NCBI GenBank assembly: GCA_947488295.1
Contig: CANKYU010000001.1
Coordinates: forward strand, 682,001-746,000
Origin: an uncultured Anderseniella sp.
Lineage (GTDB): Bacteria; Pseudomonadota; Alphaproteobacteria; Rhizobiales; Aestuariivirgaceae
Reading direction: 5' to 3'
DNA: 64,000 bases
Both the position numbers and the translations under genes were made by a program. Below are positions 10,240 through 18,770 of this stretch, in pieces (the stretch's first letter is position 1; each line of letters opens with the position of its first letter). Under the pieces are notes generated by a model that worked only from the letters and a program-made list of their open reading frames with translations, had not been told where the DNA came from and ran no database searches.

Positions 10240-11075
10240 AGAAAACCATGATCAGTTTCGTTGTTGTTATTGTCTGCATCTATTTCGCGGTAGCCGGCGG
10301 CATGTATGTGAAACAGAGAAGTTTCCAGTATTTTCCGCAACATAGCGCCAAGATCGGCTTTGAGGTTCCGGCAAAATTCGGGCTCGATGGTTTCATTGTT
10401 GCATCCATTGGCACGAGCGATGGTGAAACGCTCGGCTCATGGTTTGCGCCGCCTCCCACAGGAGATGCGCCGCTAATCTTATATATGCACGGCAACGCCG
10501 GCACCCTCGGCGACCGGGCCGAGCGCTTCAGGGTGTTTCACGAGGAAGGGTTTGGAGTGCTTGCGCTGAGCTGGCGCGGCTATGGCGGGTCGACTGGCAG
10601 TCCCACCGAAGCCGGGCTGATCGAGGACGGTCGCGGTGCAATGAAGCTGCTGAAGCAGCAAGGTGTACCCGCATCCAGGGTCATTCTGTTTGGCGAGTCT
10701 CTGGGGTCCGGGGTTGCCACACAGCTTGCTGCAGACCCGGATACAAGCCCATTGGCGGTGATTCTTGAGGCGCCTTACACAACCGCAGCCGACGTGGCGC
10801 GAAAACGCTACTGGTTTCTGCCTGTCGAACTGCTGATGAAGGATCAGTTCCGTTCAATCGACTTTGCTCCAAGGGTCACTGCGCCTGTATTTGTGTTCCA
10901 CGGCACCGCCGACAGGGTTGTGCCTTATGACCAGGGCAAGCGGCTTTACGACACTTTCACGGGGCCAAAGGAGTTTTTCAGCATGGAAGGCAACGGTCAT
11001 ATCGACCCGCTGACAGAGGTCAGCTGGGGAGCGATCAAGGCATTTCTGGCATCCAATGGTGCAGCACCGAAATAG
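10236..11075 (+). CDS. Alpha/beta hydrolase (ABHD13/BEM46-like)
   Basis: A 279-residue hydrolase with an N-terminal membrane anchor or signal (ISFVVVIVCIYFAVAGGMY). The oxyanion region is YMHGNAGTLGDRAE near 86-99, the nucleophile elbow GESLGSG has Ser155, an Asp lies in GTADRVVP and the catalytic His in GNGHID. This pattern matches the ABHD13/BEM46-type serine hydrolases. Its start overlaps the stop of the PhyH-like gene by 4 bp. The substrate is not predictable. Confidence 0.88.
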   Translation: MKKTMISFVVVIVCIYFAVAGGMYVKQRSFQYFPQHSAKIGFEVPAKFGLDGFIVASIGTSDGETLGSWFAPPPTGDAPLILYMHGNAGTLGDRAERFRVFHEEGFGVLALSWRGYGGSTGSPTEAGLIEDGRGAMKLLKQQGVPASRVILFGESLGSGVATQLAADPDTSPLAVILEAPYTTAADVARKRYWFLPVELLMKDQFRSIDFAPRVTAPVFVFHGTADRVVPYDQGKRLYDTFTGPKEFFSMEGNGHIDPLTEVSWGAIKAFLASNGAAPK

Positions 11076-11100
11076 TGTTGTGCGATGCTGCCAGTCCGTT

Positions 11101-11697
11101 TCAGCTTTGTCGTTTGCCGAAGCTGGCCCTGGCAGGTCCTGCAGCGGGGTTGGCGCTGCCCAAACCGGCCCTGCCTGTCATGCCGCTGCCGGATTGCGCA
11201 GAGCGTTGACGGACGTCTTCCAGCAGTTCGGCAAACGGATTGGCGACCGGTTTTGGCCTGAAGAAATGCTTCCTTATCTTGATCACCAGAAAAATCAGAT
11301 ACAGCAGTACGAAAAAGGCACCCATACCAATGCCGACAAGGAACAGAAACACGCGCAGTTTGCTGCCGGCGGGCCTTTCCGGGACGCGCGGCGGTTTTTT
11401 CAATCCGGCAACCGTCAGCATTGCCTGCAGAGCTTTCTGATCAAGTTTTATGTACCTGTCGTCGCGGCCAATGTACCCGACCCAGTCTCCGCCGGTTGGA
11501 TTGAACTTGTAACCGAGATCGATGTATCGGCCATTCGCGGTCCTGAGTTGAGGCAGGTCCGGGAGGTCCATGACCTTGACGACTGACTCGGTTTTGAAGC
11601 GCAACAACGCAAACTTCTTTTTCGCGGACGCAACGCTGCTGAAGCTACCTGTTACAAACAGCAACAAGTGAACGAACAATATCACTCTTTTCAGCAT
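11101..11697 (-). CDS. Hypothetical exported/membrane protein
   Basis: A 198-residue protein of unknown function. It begins with a cleavable-looking signal peptide (MLKRVILFVHLLLFVTGSF, then SVASA). A roughly 90-residue periplasmic region contains YIDLGYKFNPTGGDWVGYIG. One transmembrane helix lies near 117-140 (VFLFLVGIGMGAFFVLLYLIFL), and a basic, Gly/Ala-rich cytoplasmic tail ends the protein. Codon choice is like its neighbours and the frame is uninterrupted. It runs convergent to the hydrolase gene with a 25 bp gap. I recognise no family. Confidence 0.65.
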   Translation of the reverse strand: MLKRVILFVHLLLFVTGSFSSVASAKKKFALLRFKTESVVKVMDLPDLPQLRTANGRYIDLGYKFNPTGGDWVGYIGRDDRYIKLDQKALQAMLTVAGLKKPPRVPERPAGSKLRVFLFLVGIGMGAFFVLLYLIFLVIKIRKHFFRPKPVANPFAELLEDVRQRSAQSGSGMTGRAGLGSANPAAGPARASFGKRQS

Positions 11698-11764
11698 TTC
11701 TACGCTCCAACCGTAATATCCTGATGATAGTTGGGCACATAAATGAAAAAACTCTTATATTATT

Positions 11765-12223
11765 CTATGCATAGTGTAACGGGAGAACGGTTGTCCGCTT
11801 TATTTCTTCCATGACAAAGCTTGATGACACGTCGTTCAGCTCAATTTTTGAAATGAGACGCTGATACAGCGCGTCATAGGCTTTCATGCTGGGCACCACT
11901 GCCTGCAGCAGGTAGTCCACATCACCGGTTGTGCGATAAATGCCGATGATTTCCGGCAGGGAGCGAACCGCGGCGTGAAACCGCTCAAGCCAGGCGCTAG
12001 TGTGGTTGTTGGTGCGCACGGAAATAAACACGGTCAGATCAAGGTTCAGATGTTCCGGGTCAAGCAATGCAACGCGGGCGCGGATGATGCCCTTGTCCTC
12101 CATCTGCCTGACCCGGTTCCAGCAGGCATTGCGCGACAGATGGACCTGTTCTGCCATGTCGTTCAGCGACAGGCCGGCATCTTGCTGGATGAGAGTAAGA
12201 ATTTTTCGATCTGTCTGGTCCAT
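11765..12223 (-). CDS. Lrp/AsnC family transcriptional regulator
   Basis: About 152 residues from the preferred start MDQTDRKILTLIQ. The N-terminal winged HTH (LSLNDMAEQVHLSRNACWNRVRQM) is followed by a RAM/AsnC ligand-binding domain with GDVDYLLQAVVP. An upstream in-frame start at 12262 exists, but MDQTDRKI is the usual family beginning and has GAGG 12 nt upstream. Lrp-type regulators sense amino acids. No amino-acid gene is adjacent here, so the target is unclear. Confidence 0.92.
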   Translation of the reverse strand: MDQTDRKILTLIQQDAGLSLNDMAEQVHLSRNACWNRVRQMEDKGIIRARVALLDPEHLNLDLTVFISVRTNNHTSAWLERFHAAVRSLPEIIGIYRTTGDVDYLLQAVVPSMKAYDALYQRLISKIELNDVSSSFVMEEIKRTTVLPLHYA

Positions 12224-12354
12224 TGTGTCGTTTAACCTCATTACTATGGGACAATGTCCCAACGATATAACCTGTTTGATTGAAAATTGGGAACAGTTTC
12301 GATGCCGGGGAGGCTATCTTGTCCGCAGGATTTGTCAGACAAGGAAACAGCTTT

Positions 12355-12573
12355 ATGAAACGCACTCTGGATGCCGCGCTTTTTGACCACCCTGCCAGTG
12401 TTGGCGAGAGCTACGGCGAACATTTCATGTTCGCGTCGAGGTTCGGCCTGAAGCTCATTGGTGCCGGCCTGGCAGCGATGGTGCATGGCTTTTTGCCGTG
12501 TGCGTTCGAGAAAACAGCCAGTAATGTTGTGAAGGAGTTGTATCCCCGGATCGCCAATCGCGGCGATCAATAA
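12355..12573 (+). CDS. DUF6356 family small protein
   Basis: A 72-residue protein starting at ATG 12355 after an AAGGA at 12341-12345. The sequence HPASVGESYGEHFMFASRFG followed by IGAGLAAMVHGFLP matches the DUF6356 pattern (HPxSVGExYxEHxxFAxxFG and a C-terminal VHxxLP(F)xF). One membrane-associated helix is plausible. The function of the family is unknown. It sits between the Lrp regulator (divergent) and the porin (convergent, 6 bp gap). Confidence 0.8.
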   Translation: MKRTLDAALFDHPASVGESYGEHFMFASRFGLKLIGAGLAAMVHGFLPCAFEKTASNVVKELYPRIANRGDQ

Positions 12574-12579
12574 AATGCC

Positions 12580-13881
12580 CTAAAAGAAGAACCAGGTGGC
12601 GAAGCTGGCGCGAAGGCCGTCTTCGTCCTGCCCGTCTTCAAGCTGTTTGCGAGCCCATACAACCTCCCAGCCCATGCGAATCTGCTTAACCGGCCTCCAC
12701 ATGATGTTGGCGTGTAGCTTGTAGACCTGTTCTTCCTCGTTACCGTTTTGGTCTGCAAGAGCTTCGACATAAGACAACTGGGTGTTGAAGTCTGTGGTTT
12801 CACTGAGAGCGAATGACAAACCAACCAGGAAGGCGAGGGCTTCAAGCGGATCGCCATCTGCGTCAACATTGTCGAAGCTTTCTTCAAACACGAACTTCCG
12901 GGTCAGCAAACCCTCACCGTAGCCAAAACCGGCGGTCAGGATCGCAATATCGGCGATGTTGACGTTGGTGCCGACCTGAATGGCCCATCCGATCTCATCA
13001 TTGCCTGCCGGTTCGAAGTCGGCAACTTCGGCGGTTACAATGAGTTCATGACCACCGGCAATATCGTACTGTATGTAGGTGGCGATATTCGGCAGGTTGG
13101 TTTCTGATTCAAACGACGGACTCTCGATAGCGACTGCCCATGACAGAGGGCCGTCGGAATACGACAGGCGAACCTGCGGCCGGCGCGAATGGGTCAGCAG
13201 CGCGCCGGCGGCGTCAACCGTGGACACGCTGATCGGCAACAGAGCTGCCGTGAACCACCACTGGCCAACCGACAAAGTCCAGTCTGATGTCATATCCCAG
13301 TGGCCGACAGCGTGACGCAAGCGGATGTTTGTGCTGCCGGTGTCAGTGTTGCCTTCCGCATCGGCATTGGCATCGATTTCAAGTCGTGTGCGAACCCGGC
13401 CGATACCGGTTTTAATCTTCGATTTGATGCCGACACGCGACCGCCGGTGGGTCAGGGAAACATGATCCCCGTTGTCAGCGGCATTTCCCGTGGACAGCGT
13501 GTTGGCTTTGAATGAGCTGGCGGTACCGTGATTTTGATCGAAATCATAAGCAATATGACCTGCGGCATATCCGTACACGGTTACTTCAGCGACCGGAGCG
13601 GGAAGATCTGCTGTTGGAGTTATCGCGATGGTGAAACCACCGGCATCACCGACATTGGCGGCATCCCGCACAGCGCTGAGACCCCACGTATTGCCACCGT
13701 GACCACGCACATTACGCAAGTCCGGAGAGGTGATGGCTGTCGTAGTATGAATTGTATCAAGCTGGCTTTGAAGCGCGGCCAGCCGGGCTTTCAGGATGCT
13801 GAGTTCATCAGCCGTAGCGACAGTCGTTGTTGCGGCCAGAGCTGTAGCGGCGAGCACAACCTTATCCAGCATATCGGACAT
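12580..13881 (-). CDS. Outer-membrane porin
   Basis: A 433-residue protein with a signal peptide ending near ATTTVATA. A short coiled-coil region follows (ELSILKARLAALQSQLDTI), then alternating hydrophobic/hydrophilic beta strands, ending in aromatic FATWFFF, the usual beta-barrel assembly signal. The layout resembles DcaP-like porins, where an N-terminal coiled coil trimerises the barrel. The substrate cannot be read. A CtrA-like box lies about 157 bp upstream. It was probably expressed from its own promoter, since flanking genes face away or towards it. Confidence 0.85.
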   Translation of the reverse strand: MSDMLDKVVLAATALAATTTVATADELSILKARLAALQSQLDTIHTTTAITSPDLRNVRGHGGNTWGLSAVRDAANVGDAGGFTIAITPTADLPAPVAEVTVYGYAAGHIAYDFDQNHGTASSFKANTLSTGNAADNGDHVSLTHRRSRVGIKSKIKTGIGRVRTRLEIDANADAEGNTDTGSTNIRLRHAVGHWDMTSDWTLSVGQWWFTAALLPISVSTVDAAGALLTHSRRPQVRLSYSDGPLSWAVAIESPSFESETNLPNIATYIQYDIAGGHELIVTAEVADFEPAGNDEIGWAIQVGTNVNIADIAILTAGFGYGEGLLTRKFVFEESFDNVDADGDPLEALAFLVGLSFALSETTDFNTQLSYVEALADQNGNEEEQVYKLHANIMWRPVKQIRMGWEVVWARKQLEDGQDEDGLRASFATWFFF

Positions 13882-14037
13882 CGCGGTTGCTCACATCAGT
13901 TCTCCAGGGTTGGTTTGCTCCCGAAATGTGCTCCTCAGGAAAACCGTCACGGTGCCGGGCCATGCGAACCGTCGATCCGCTGGTCGGTGGATTTGTTCAT
14001 CCTGATTGAATAAGTCAATCAGCCGCGGGAACGCACG

Positions 14038-14052
14038 TTAACTTTTTGTTAA
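14038..14052. promoter_or_regulatory. Candidate CtrA box upstream of the porin gene
   Basis: TTAA-N7-TTAA (TTAACTTTTTGTTAA) exactly matches the alphaproteobacterial CtrA full-site consensus. It lies in the 323-bp gap between the porin gene (start 13881) and rpsU, about 157 bp upstream of the porin start. Chance matches to this 8-base pattern occur, so this is tentative. The rest of the gap holds only the rpsU terminator and nothing else I can support. Confidence 0.4.
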
Positions 14053-14139
14053 GGGCGACTGGCTTGTGACAATTGCTGGTGCGATCGCGGCGTGAAGCTG
14101 ATTGAATGTGTCAAACCAGATGCTTAGCCGGCAGACACG

Positions 14140-14167
14140 AAAAAGCCCGCACGGAAAAACTCCGGGC
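14140..14167 (-). terminator. Intrinsic terminator of rpsU
   Basis: Read on the minus strand, GCCCG...CGGGC forms a GC-rich stem directly followed by TTTTT. It lies 37 bp past the rpsU stop. Confidence 0.8.
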
Positions 14168-14204
14168 AGGCTCGATCAGTCGGTCGGCGATTTAAGCTTG
14201 AAGC

Positions 14205-14432
14205 TTACTTGCCGCGGCGGCCGGCGACAACGCCACCTTCACGCAGGGCGCGCTTGCGGGCCAGCTTGCGCGAGCGGCGAATGGCTTCGGCCTTCTCGCG
14301 TGCCTTCTTTTCAGACGGTTTTTCGAAGTGACCACGCAGCTTCATTTCACGGAAGATACCTTCACGCTGCATCTTCTTTTTGAGCGCCTTGAGCGCCTGG
14401 TCTACATTGTTGTCGCGTACAATTACATGCAC
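14205..14432 (-). CDS. rpsU: 30S ribosomal protein S21
   Basis: A 75-residue basic protein with the canonical S21 sequence [18 protein letters not shown] and [14 protein letters not shown]. The GTG at 14432 gives MHVIVRDNN, aligning exactly with the usual family start (M.V.VRDNN). A TTG two codons further upstream is possible but less likely. The neighbourhood (purK and purE upstream on the same strand) matches other Hyphomicrobiales. A strong terminator follows. Confidence 0.97.
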   Translation of the reverse strand: MHVIVRDNNVDQALKALKKKMQREGIFREMKLRGHFEKPSEKKAREKAEAIRRSRKLARKRALREGGVVAGRRGK

Positions 14433-14638
14433 AGGCAATTACCCCGTGTTGGCGTTAAAACTGTTCAGATCATATGCTGTCACGCATGCATAAAGGCTTC
14501 AAACACCAAGAAATCGCTGAAACCAGAGACAAACCATGACAGCAGGACAAGCGAAAGCCTGTCCCGATTGAGGTGTGAGTACCAGAACAAGACGCCTGTG
14601 TCGAGGGCAAAACACACGCATTGGTCCGCAAAACAGCG

Positions 14639-15727
14639 CTATTTGCGCAGATTGAGGCGGGTCACATGGCCCATTTTGCGCCCGTCACGGCTGGCGGCCT
14701 TGCCATAATCATGTACCACTGCGCCGGGCAGCGCGGCAAGTTGCGGACAGGCGAAGATCTCGTCCCCAAGCAGGTTTTCCATGACACAGTCCGAATTACG
14801 TCGGGTATCGCCCAGCGGCCAGCCGGCAACAGCACGGATATGCTGTTCAAACTGGGAAACATGGCAGGCCGCTTCAGTCCAGTGTCCGGAATTGTGAACC
14901 CGCGGCGCAATCTCGTTTACCATCAGGCTTTCTGCGCCGCCTTTGGAGGAGACAAACAGTTCAACCGCCATGACGCCTACATAATTCAGCGATTCCAGTA
15001 ATTTAGATGCAATCTCACGGGCCTGGTTCGCGGTCCGAGATTTGAGTTTTGCGGGAACTGTAGAGGACCGCAGGATGCCGTTTTCGTGCAGGTTTTGTGG
15101 AACATCAAACGAAGCGATGGTGCCATCCGGGGCACGCGCTGCAATTACCGATACTTCCCGGTCAAAGGCCACAAAGGCTTCTACAATGGCAGGTTGTTCG
15201 CCAATTGCAGCCCAGGCATCTGCCAGCACAGTGTCGTGCCTGATGCGGGCCTGTCCCTTGCCGTCATATCCGAAACGCCGGGTTTTCAGGACGCAGGGGC
15301 GTCCAACCTGTGTGACGGCCTCTTCAAGCTCTGCCAGCGTGCCCGCCGGATGAAAGTCCGGCACCGCAATACCAAGGTCGGAGATGAAGGTCTTTTCCGC
15401 TATCCGGTCCTGTGAAATCCGCAACACATCTGCGCCGGGGCGGACCGGACACGCCGTCTCAACCAGGTCACAGACGTCGACCGGCACGTTTTCCCACTCG
15501 TAGGTAACAACGTCACAGGCATCGGCGAATGTTCTCAGGGCGGCATCGTCGTCGAAGTCTGCCTGTGTGGTTTGATGCGCAACAGCAAAGGCGGGATTGT
15601 CACCGGCCGGTGAATAAACGTGGGTCCTGAAGCCGAGCCGGGCGGCTGCCATAGCCAGCATCCGGCCAAGCTGACCGCCGCCCAGTATGCCGACAACACT
15701 GCCGCGTGGAAGTGGGTCGATACTCAC
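14639..15727 (-). CDS. purK: N5-carboxyaminoimidazole ribonucleotide synthase
   Basis: A 362-residue ATP-grasp enzyme of de novo purine synthesis that carboxylates AIR with bicarbonate and ATP to give N5-CAIR. It begins with the Rossmann-like GILGGGQLGRMLAMAA. It contains TYEWENVPVD, LKTRRFGYDGKGQ in the ATP-grasp fold, and NEIAPRVHNSGHWTEAAC near the C-terminus, all PurK signatures. It is 6 bp downstream of purE in an operon, and PurE uses its product. Confidence 0.97.
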   Translation of the reverse strand: MSIDPLPRGSVVGILGGGQLGRMLAMAAARLGFRTHVYSPAGDNPAFAVAHQTTQADFDDDAALRTFADACDVVTYEWENVPVDVCDLVETACPVRPGADVLRISQDRIAEKTFISDLGIAVPDFHPAGTLAELEEAVTQVGRPCVLKTRRFGYDGKGQARIRHDTVLADAWAAIGEQPAIVEAFVAFDREVSVIAARAPDGTIASFDVPQNLHENGILRSSTVPAKLKSRTANQAREIASKLLESLNYVGVMAVELFVSSKGGAESLMVNEIAPRVHNSGHWTEAACHVSQFEQHIRAVAGWPLGDTRRNSDCVMENLLGDEIFACPQLAALPGAVVHDYGKAASRDGRKMGHVTRLNLRK

Positions 15728-15733
15728 GGTCTG

Positions 15734-16231
15734 TTAATCCCTGTCCGGAACAGACGCGACTGCATCCGTCTGGGCGGCGCGCCAGGAATCCAGCTTTTCT
15801 GCCAAGTCGAGGTCGCTCAAGGCCAGCACGGCCGCCGCAAGGAGGGCAGCATTGACCGCGCCTGGTTTGCCAATTGCCAGGGTGCCAACCGGAATGCCTG
15901 CCGGCATTTGGACAATTGAATGTAGCGAATCAATACCATGGAGAGCCTTGCTTTCAATGGGTACGCCGAAAACCGGCAGCGGTGTAAGGCTCGCCGTCAT
16001 GCCGGGCAGGTGGGCGGCGCCGCCGGCGCCGGCAATAATGACCTTGAAGCCTTCATCACGTGCACCACCGGCAAACGCATACAGCCGATCAGGCGTGCGG
16101 TGTGCGGACACAATGCGTACTTCATGGGAAATGCCAAGTGCTGACAGCGTGTCGGCGGCATTTGCCATGATCGGCCAGTCGGACTGACTTCCCATAATGA
16201 TGGCAACGTCGCTTTTGCCCGATTTAGCCAT
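15734..16231 (-). CDS. purE: N5-carboxyaminoimidazole ribonucleotide mutase
   Basis: A 165-residue class I PurE that converts N5-CAIR to CAIR. Signatures are [10 protein letters not shown] near the N-terminus, VSAHRTPDR with the catalytic His region, and [11 protein letters not shown]. Length is normal. It is the first gene of the purE-purK pair, with a DUF465 gene upstream on the same strand. Confidence 0.97.
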   Translation of the reverse strand: MAKSGKSDVAIIMGSQSDWPIMANAADTLSALGISHEVRIVSAHRTPDRLYAFAGGARDEGFKVIIAGAGGAAHLPGMTASLTPLPVFGVPIESKALHGIDSLHSIVQMPAGIPVGTLAIGKPGAVNAALLAAAVLALSDLDLAEKLDSWRAAQTDAVASVPDRD

Positions 16232-16390
16232 GTCTTGATGCCTTTGATATGACTGGCCGCGCCTGCCGCAATCACCAGAAAGCGCGCGATTATATGAATA
16301 ACGCTTATCAGTGCAACGCTGATTCTGTGAACTTCAATGAATTTTACCAACAATGCACGACGTGAGGGGGCGATCATCGAGCCTGCGCCT

Positions 16391-16600
16391 TCAGGCAATG
16401 ATGTCCGGCAGGGAATCGTCCTCGATCTTGGCGATCCGGTCCTTCAGCGCCAATTTTTCCTTTTTCAATCTGCGCAGTTGCAACTGATCGGCGCTGCCAG
16501 TGGCGACCAGCGAATCAATTGCAGCATCCAGGTCGCGATGGCGTTGTTTCAGCGTATTCAGCAAGGCCATCAAATTTACTTTTCCCGGCCCGGTGCTCAT
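16391..16600 (-). CDS. DUF465 (YdcH) family protein
   Basis: A 69-residue helical protein whose C-terminal half, LRRLKKEKLALKDRIAKIE, carries the DUF465 signature (RLKREKLxLKDxI). The start at 16600 (MSTGPG) is chosen; 16570 (MALLNTLKQ) is also plausible. The frame stays open to 16666 but that part has no family similarity. The function of the family is unknown. It pairs with a divergent second DUF465 gene next to purE, a common alphaproteobacterial arrangement. Confidence 0.85.
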   Translation of the reverse strand: MSTGPGKVNLMALLNTLKQRHRDLDAAIDSLVATGSADQLQLRRLKKEKLALKDRIAKIEDDSLPDIIA

Positions 16601-16782
16601 TTGACGCTGCATCCTTCTGTGTGCATGGCAGGTTGTATTTTTCCGGGTATTGGGCGGCTTTTGCAAGGTTTCATTGCCAGCTTACGAACAATTCACTCTA
16701 AATGGCGACAAATCACATCGACTTGGCGCTTGTTGCGTGTCAGACTTTGAATATCCGTTTAACAATATGCAGGAGGTTCAAT

Positions 16783-16962
16783 ATGTCTCTTCAGTCACAT
16801 TTGTCGGAGTTGAGCGCAAAACACCAGGCGTTGGAGAACCAACTGGACAGCGCCTTGCAGCATCCTTCGATAGACAGTGTGGAAATTGCACGGATCAAAC
16901 GCCGAAAATTGCAACTCAAGGACGAGATGCAGCGTATTGAAGGAGAGATCGGCGAGGATTAG
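16783..16962 (+). CDS. DUF465 (YdcH) family protein
   Basis: A 59-residue coiled-coil protein, MSLQSHLSELSAKHQALE at the start and RIKRRKLQLKDEMQRIE at the end, matching DUF465 over its full length. The ATG at 16783 has a perfect AGGAGG at 16771-16776. The role is unknown. It is followed by an intrinsic terminator. Confidence 0.93.
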   Translation: MSLQSHLSELSAKHQALENQLDSALQHPSIDSVEIARIKRRKLQLKDEMQRIEGEIGED

Positions 16963-17016
16963 GCCGGCAGTTTTCCGGTCAGACCTGTCGCGGCAGGCAG
17001 AAGTGAGTTGCATAAC

Positions 17017-17050
17017 GGTCGCTCGACACAAGAGGTTGAGCGGCCTTTTT
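17017..17050 (+). terminator. Intrinsic terminator after the DUF465 gene
   Basis: GGTCGCTC and GAGCGGCC (one G-U pair) form a stem around a 13-nt loop, followed by TTTTT. It ends 20 bp before the start of the DAO-family gene. Confidence 0.7.
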
Positions 17051-17070
17051 CATGGGTTGGAGGGTCGCGG

Positions 17071-18141
17071 ATGAAGCATGTGGGTATCATTGGCGCAGGT
17101 ATCATGGGCGCCTGTATTGCGCGTGAACTGGCATTGAGCGGGTGCAGGGTCTCCGTTTTTGAAGCTCATGAACCCGCATCCGGCGCTTCTTCGCGCTCAA
17201 TGGGCTGGATAAATGCCAGTTTCGTAACCCGGATTGATTATTACCAGATGCGGATTGCGGCCATTGAGGCGCACCGCAGGCTGGACAAACAGTTCAACGG
17301 GGCGCTGGAGACGCAGTGGACGGGATCCCTGAACTGGGAGGCACGCGAAGACAAGCTGGACGCGCTTGTTGATGAGCTTGGCCGGTTCGGCCATCCGGTG
17401 AAGCTGGTTTCCCGCGACGAGTTGCGCATCCTTGAACCTGAACTGGCCGATTTGCCGGCAAAAGCGCTGTTGATGAACAACGAAGGTACCGTGGAGGCGG
17501 GTCATGTCACACAGGTGGTGCTGCGCGCCGCCCAGGATGCCGGTGCCGTCGTGCTGGCGGGTGTGCCGGTTTCGGCCATTGAACGGGGCGAGAAGGCCGG
17601 TCATGTCATCATCAGCCCGGCAGGGCGGGTCCAGGTGGATGATGTGGTCATTGCCGCCGGGGTCAGGACAGGAGAGCTGGTTGAAAAGTGTGGCCAGAAA
17701 CTGCCCATGAAAAATGAACCGGGGGTGCTGATTGAGACCAATGCGCTGCCATTCCGGTTACAGCACACGATCTGGTCACCTGACGTGCATTTCAAGCAGT
17801 TACCGGACGGCCGGGCGATCTGCGGCAATCTGTTTTCAGGGGCGCTCGGAGATGATGCGGTGGAAGACGTGGCGCATCGCATGCTTGAGCGAATGAAACA
17901 GCGCCTGCCAAACGCCGCAGCAGGGCTGAGGACGGAGAAGATCCGGCACGGTGTGCGGCCCATGCCGCTGGACAGCTATCCGGCGATCGGCAGGCTGGAC
18001 AATGATGTCTATGTCTGCGTCATGCACTCAGGCGTCACGCTGGGCCCGCTGGTGGGTGAGCTCGTGGCCCGCGAGATCGCATCGGGAGCGGATGTAGACA
18101 TGCTGACGCCGTTCCGGCCCAGCCGTTTCAATGAGGGGTGA
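17071..18141 (+). CDS. FAD-dependent oxidoreductase (DAO family)
   Basis: A 356-residue D-amino-acid-oxidase-fold flavoprotein. The dinucleotide motif GIIGAGIMGACIAREL is at the N-terminus with the acidic end of strand 2 (VFEAHEPASGASSRSMGWIN). The C-terminal FAD motif is CVMHSGVTLGPLVGELVA. Such enzymes oxidise C-N bonds of amino acids, sarcosine or related amines, but the substrate is not evident. The ATG at 17071 is used; an upstream in-frame start at 17008 would run through the terminator hairpin. Confidence 0.88.
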   Translation: MKHVGIIGAGIMGACIARELALSGCRVSVFEAHEPASGASSRSMGWINASFVTRIDYYQMRIAAIEAHRRLDKQFNGALETQWTGSLNWEAREDKLDALVDELGRFGHPVKLVSRDELRILEPELADLPAKALLMNNEGTVEAGHVTQVVLRAAQDAGAVVLAGVPVSAIERGEKAGHVIISPAGRVQVDDVVIAAGVRTGELVEKCGQKLPMKNEPGVLIETNALPFRLQHTIWSPDVHFKQLPDGRAICGNLFSGALGDDAVEDVAHRMLERMKQRLPNAAAGLRTEKIRHGVRPMPLDSYPAIGRLDNDVYVCVMHSGVTLGPLVGELVAREIASGADVDMLTPFRPSRFNEG

Positions 18142-18222
18142 AGTCCGCGAATTGGCGATTGACGGTCCGCGAACACCTGATACGCTTCGCTTTGTCATTA
18201 ACAATTGAAAGGAGGTGGTCCT

Positions 18223-18300
18223 ATGTCGAGTGAGATCAGAACTGTCGTTGGGGTAATCTGGACACAGGCATCTCGCATTGGAGCAATCTCCAAGGTCTGA
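18223..18300 (+). CDS. Possible 25-residue small ORF on a short transcript
   Basis: ATG at 18223 is preceded by AAAGGAGGTGGTCC, an almost complete complement of the 16S rRNA 3' end. It opens a 25-codon frame (MSSEIRTVVGVIW... ending AISKV). A strong intrinsic terminator follows at 18369-18402, and a possible -35 TTGACG lies near 18161. The peptide matches nothing I recognise. It may be a genuine small protein, a leader-type ORF, or part of a small RNA. Translation is inferred from the ribosome-binding site alone. Confidence 0.4.
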   Translation: MSSEIRTVVGVIWTQASRIGAISKV

Positions 18301-18368
18301 TGATTTGTGTCAGGGGCCGGCACATTGCCGGTTTTCCCGGATTTGCCCTAAACGGCATGTCTCACGAA

Positions 18369-18402
18369 GGGTCCGCGCGCATGGTCGCCGCGGACCCTTT
18401 TT
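18369..18402 (+). terminator. Strong intrinsic terminator
   Basis: GGGTCCGCG and CGCGGACCC form a perfect 9-bp stem with an 11-nt loop, followed by TTTTT. It ends the short transcript carrying the 25-codon ORF. Confidence 0.85.
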
Positions 18403-18436
18403 GTATGCCCAGGCGGCACCAGTCGGGCCATGCGAC

Positions 18437-18469
18437 AAAAACGGCTCCGGAAGGGGAATCCGGAGCCGT
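18437..18469 (-). terminator. Intrinsic terminator of the small secreted protein gene
   Basis: On the minus strand ACGGCTCCGG and CCGGAGCCGT form a stem followed by a T run. It lies 77 bp past the stop of the gene at 18546-18770. Confidence 0.8.
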
Positions 18470-18545
18470 CTATATTGTCCCGGCCACCGTGGCGTTGAGG
18501 GGGGGACGTTAAGGGTGGCGGGAACGTAGTCGGGGTTCTTGCCTG

Positions 18546-18770
18546 TTAGCGGCGAAGATCGTGCGGCTGGAACACATGGCCGCCCTTGAAGTTGGTCTTC
18601 TTCTTCGAGTTGCTGCGAACCGGCGTAATGGTTGCGCCGAAATCCTGCTTTGCATCTACATTGGCATTAACAGAGAACGATTTGCCGGGACCGTCCGTGT
18701 GGATGGTGTCCGCCAGAGCGGGAGCGGCAAAGATGGTCAGGGCGGTAAGTGCGACAGCGATGTTTTTCAT
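18546..18770 (-). CDS. Small secreted hypothetical protein
   Basis: A 74-residue protein with a clear signal peptide (MKNIAVALTALTIFAAPALA). The basic mature part of about 54 residues includes SVNANVDAKQDFGATITP and ends FKGGHVFQPHDLRR. The ATG at 18770 is preceded by AAGGA. The frame is open further upstream, but that part shows no protein-like features. No family recognised. It has its own terminator, which supports it being a real gene. Confidence 0.65.
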   Translation of the reverse strand: MKNIAVALTALTIFAAPALADTIHTDGPGKSFSVNANVDAKQDFGATITPVRSNSKKKTNFKGGHVFQPHDLRR

